Shown here piece by piece: positions 6,141 to 6,568 of a DNA stretch of 6,568 bases (position 1 is its first letter; each line of letters opens with the position of its first letter). A program made the translations under genes and the position numbers. Origin of the DNA: Pseudomonadales bacterium (GTDB lineage Bacteria; Pseudomonadota; Gammaproteobacteria; Pseudomonadales; Moraxellaceae); NCBI GenBank assembly GCA_013043915.1, contig JABEVH010000042.1:1-6568 (forward strand), given 5' to 3'. The notes below the pieces were generated by a model, which worked only from the letters and a program-made list of their open reading frames with translations, was not told the DNA's origin and ran no database searches.

Positions 6141-6568
6141 TTAGCGAGCTGAAAATTCTTGCGCTAGAGTTCTTAACAGGGCACCCATTTTGTGGTTGCA
6201 CTCCTCGTATTCATCTTGCATGGTTGAATCAGCGGTAATGCCGCCGCCTGCCCAGGCATGCAAGCTGCCTTGGGCATCGGCCACCAGCGTGCGTATGGCG
6301 ATGTTGGATTCCAGGAAATCTTTTCCTAGGCAAAAAATACTGCCGCAGTATGCTGAGCGAGGAACGGATTCAAGCTCCTCAATGATTTGCATGGCGCGAT
6401 GTTTGGGGGCGCCGGTAATGGAGCCTCCTGGAAAGCACCCCAACAAGGCATCCAGATAGGTGAAGGAGGGGGAGAGCGTGGCATGGATGTCGCTGACCAT
6501 ATGGTGGACCTGGGCAAAACTCTGGAGGGCGAATAGTGGATCGACGCTGACGCTGCCGACGACGGAGA
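6141..6568 (-). CDS. pabB: Aminodeoxychorismate synthase component I (C-terminal part only)
   Basis: This is the last 141 residues of a chorismate-utilising enzyme; the start lies beyond the right edge. PabB, with the glutaminase PabA, converts chorismate to 4-amino-4-deoxychorismate for folate synthesis. Visible blocks, N to C: VGSVSVDPLFALQSFAQVHH, then HATLSPSFTYLDALLGCFPG, then GGSITGAPKHRAMQIIEELE, YCGSI, SNIAIRTLV, WAGGGITADS and DEYEECNHK. FPGGSITGAPK, YCGS and AGGGI..DS favour PabB over anthranilate synthase TrpE, which usually has HPAGTLTGAPK and GAGIVADS; TrpE is therefore less likely. The segment between YCGSI and SNIAIRT reads FCLGKDFLE, which departs from the commoner YLSFDGRMD and is one residue shorter. 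The gene converges on the DUF29 remnant with 74 bases between their stops. No convincing terminator for pabB is seen in that gap. Confidence 0.93.
   Translation of the reverse strand, partial: SVVGSVSVDPLFALQSFAQVHHMVSDIHATLSPSFTYLDALLGCFPGGSITGAPKHRAMQIIEELESVPRSAYCGSIFCLGKDFLESNIAIRTLVADAQGSLHAWAGGGITADSTMQDEYEECNHKMGALLRTLAQEFSAR

Noticed and set aside
1..6568. CRISPR array, insertion sequence, tRNA, attachment site or novel defence system
   Set aside because: No direct or inverted repeats of useful length, no transposase or integrase fragments and no tRNA-like fold were seen. All sizeable intervals are explained by the genes listed.

Overview
The window reads as a compact chromosomal segment of a gammaproteobacterium. 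The evidence is the cytochrome c maturation (System I) order ccmF-ccmG-ccmH-ccmI, with CcmI ending in the C-terminal domain seen in gammaproteobacterial homologues. The adjacent adk-hemH pair and a ThrH closely resembling the Pseudomonas protein point the same way. Base composition looks moderate (about half G+C by eye). I cannot assign a genus.

Layout: positions 2-826 hold the 3' part of ccmF, cut by the left edge. ccmG and ccmH follow with 4-base ATGA overlaps, and ccmI follows after 2 bases, so this is one tightly coupled operon for haem delivery and attachment to apocytochrome c. A 145-base gap (3068-3212), with a possible sigma70-type promoter, precedes adk. hemH starts one codon after the adk stop and in the same frame. 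A 77-base gap with a weak terminator-like hairpin leads to thrH, whose start is best placed at 4940. After thrH, 5638-6066 holds a decayed DUF29-family gene with three in-frame stops and two compensating frameshifts. At the right edge, on the minus strand and convergent with everything else, is the 3' end of pabB.

Functionally, the left half serves cytochrome c maturation: CcmF/CcmH haem ligation, CcmG thiol reduction and CcmI apocytochrome chaperoning. hemH, which inserts the iron that completes haem, lies just downstream beyond adk, so haem synthesis and haem attachment are close neighbours here. thrH (serine/threonine metabolism) and pabB (folate precursor) are housekeeping genes.

I found no undescribed system. 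The most notable item is the DUF29 pseudogene, which ordinary ORF calling would miss. Lesser points are the in-frame adk/hemH junction, an unusual CcmG active-site dipeptide, and a tiny leader ORF in front of the pseudogene.
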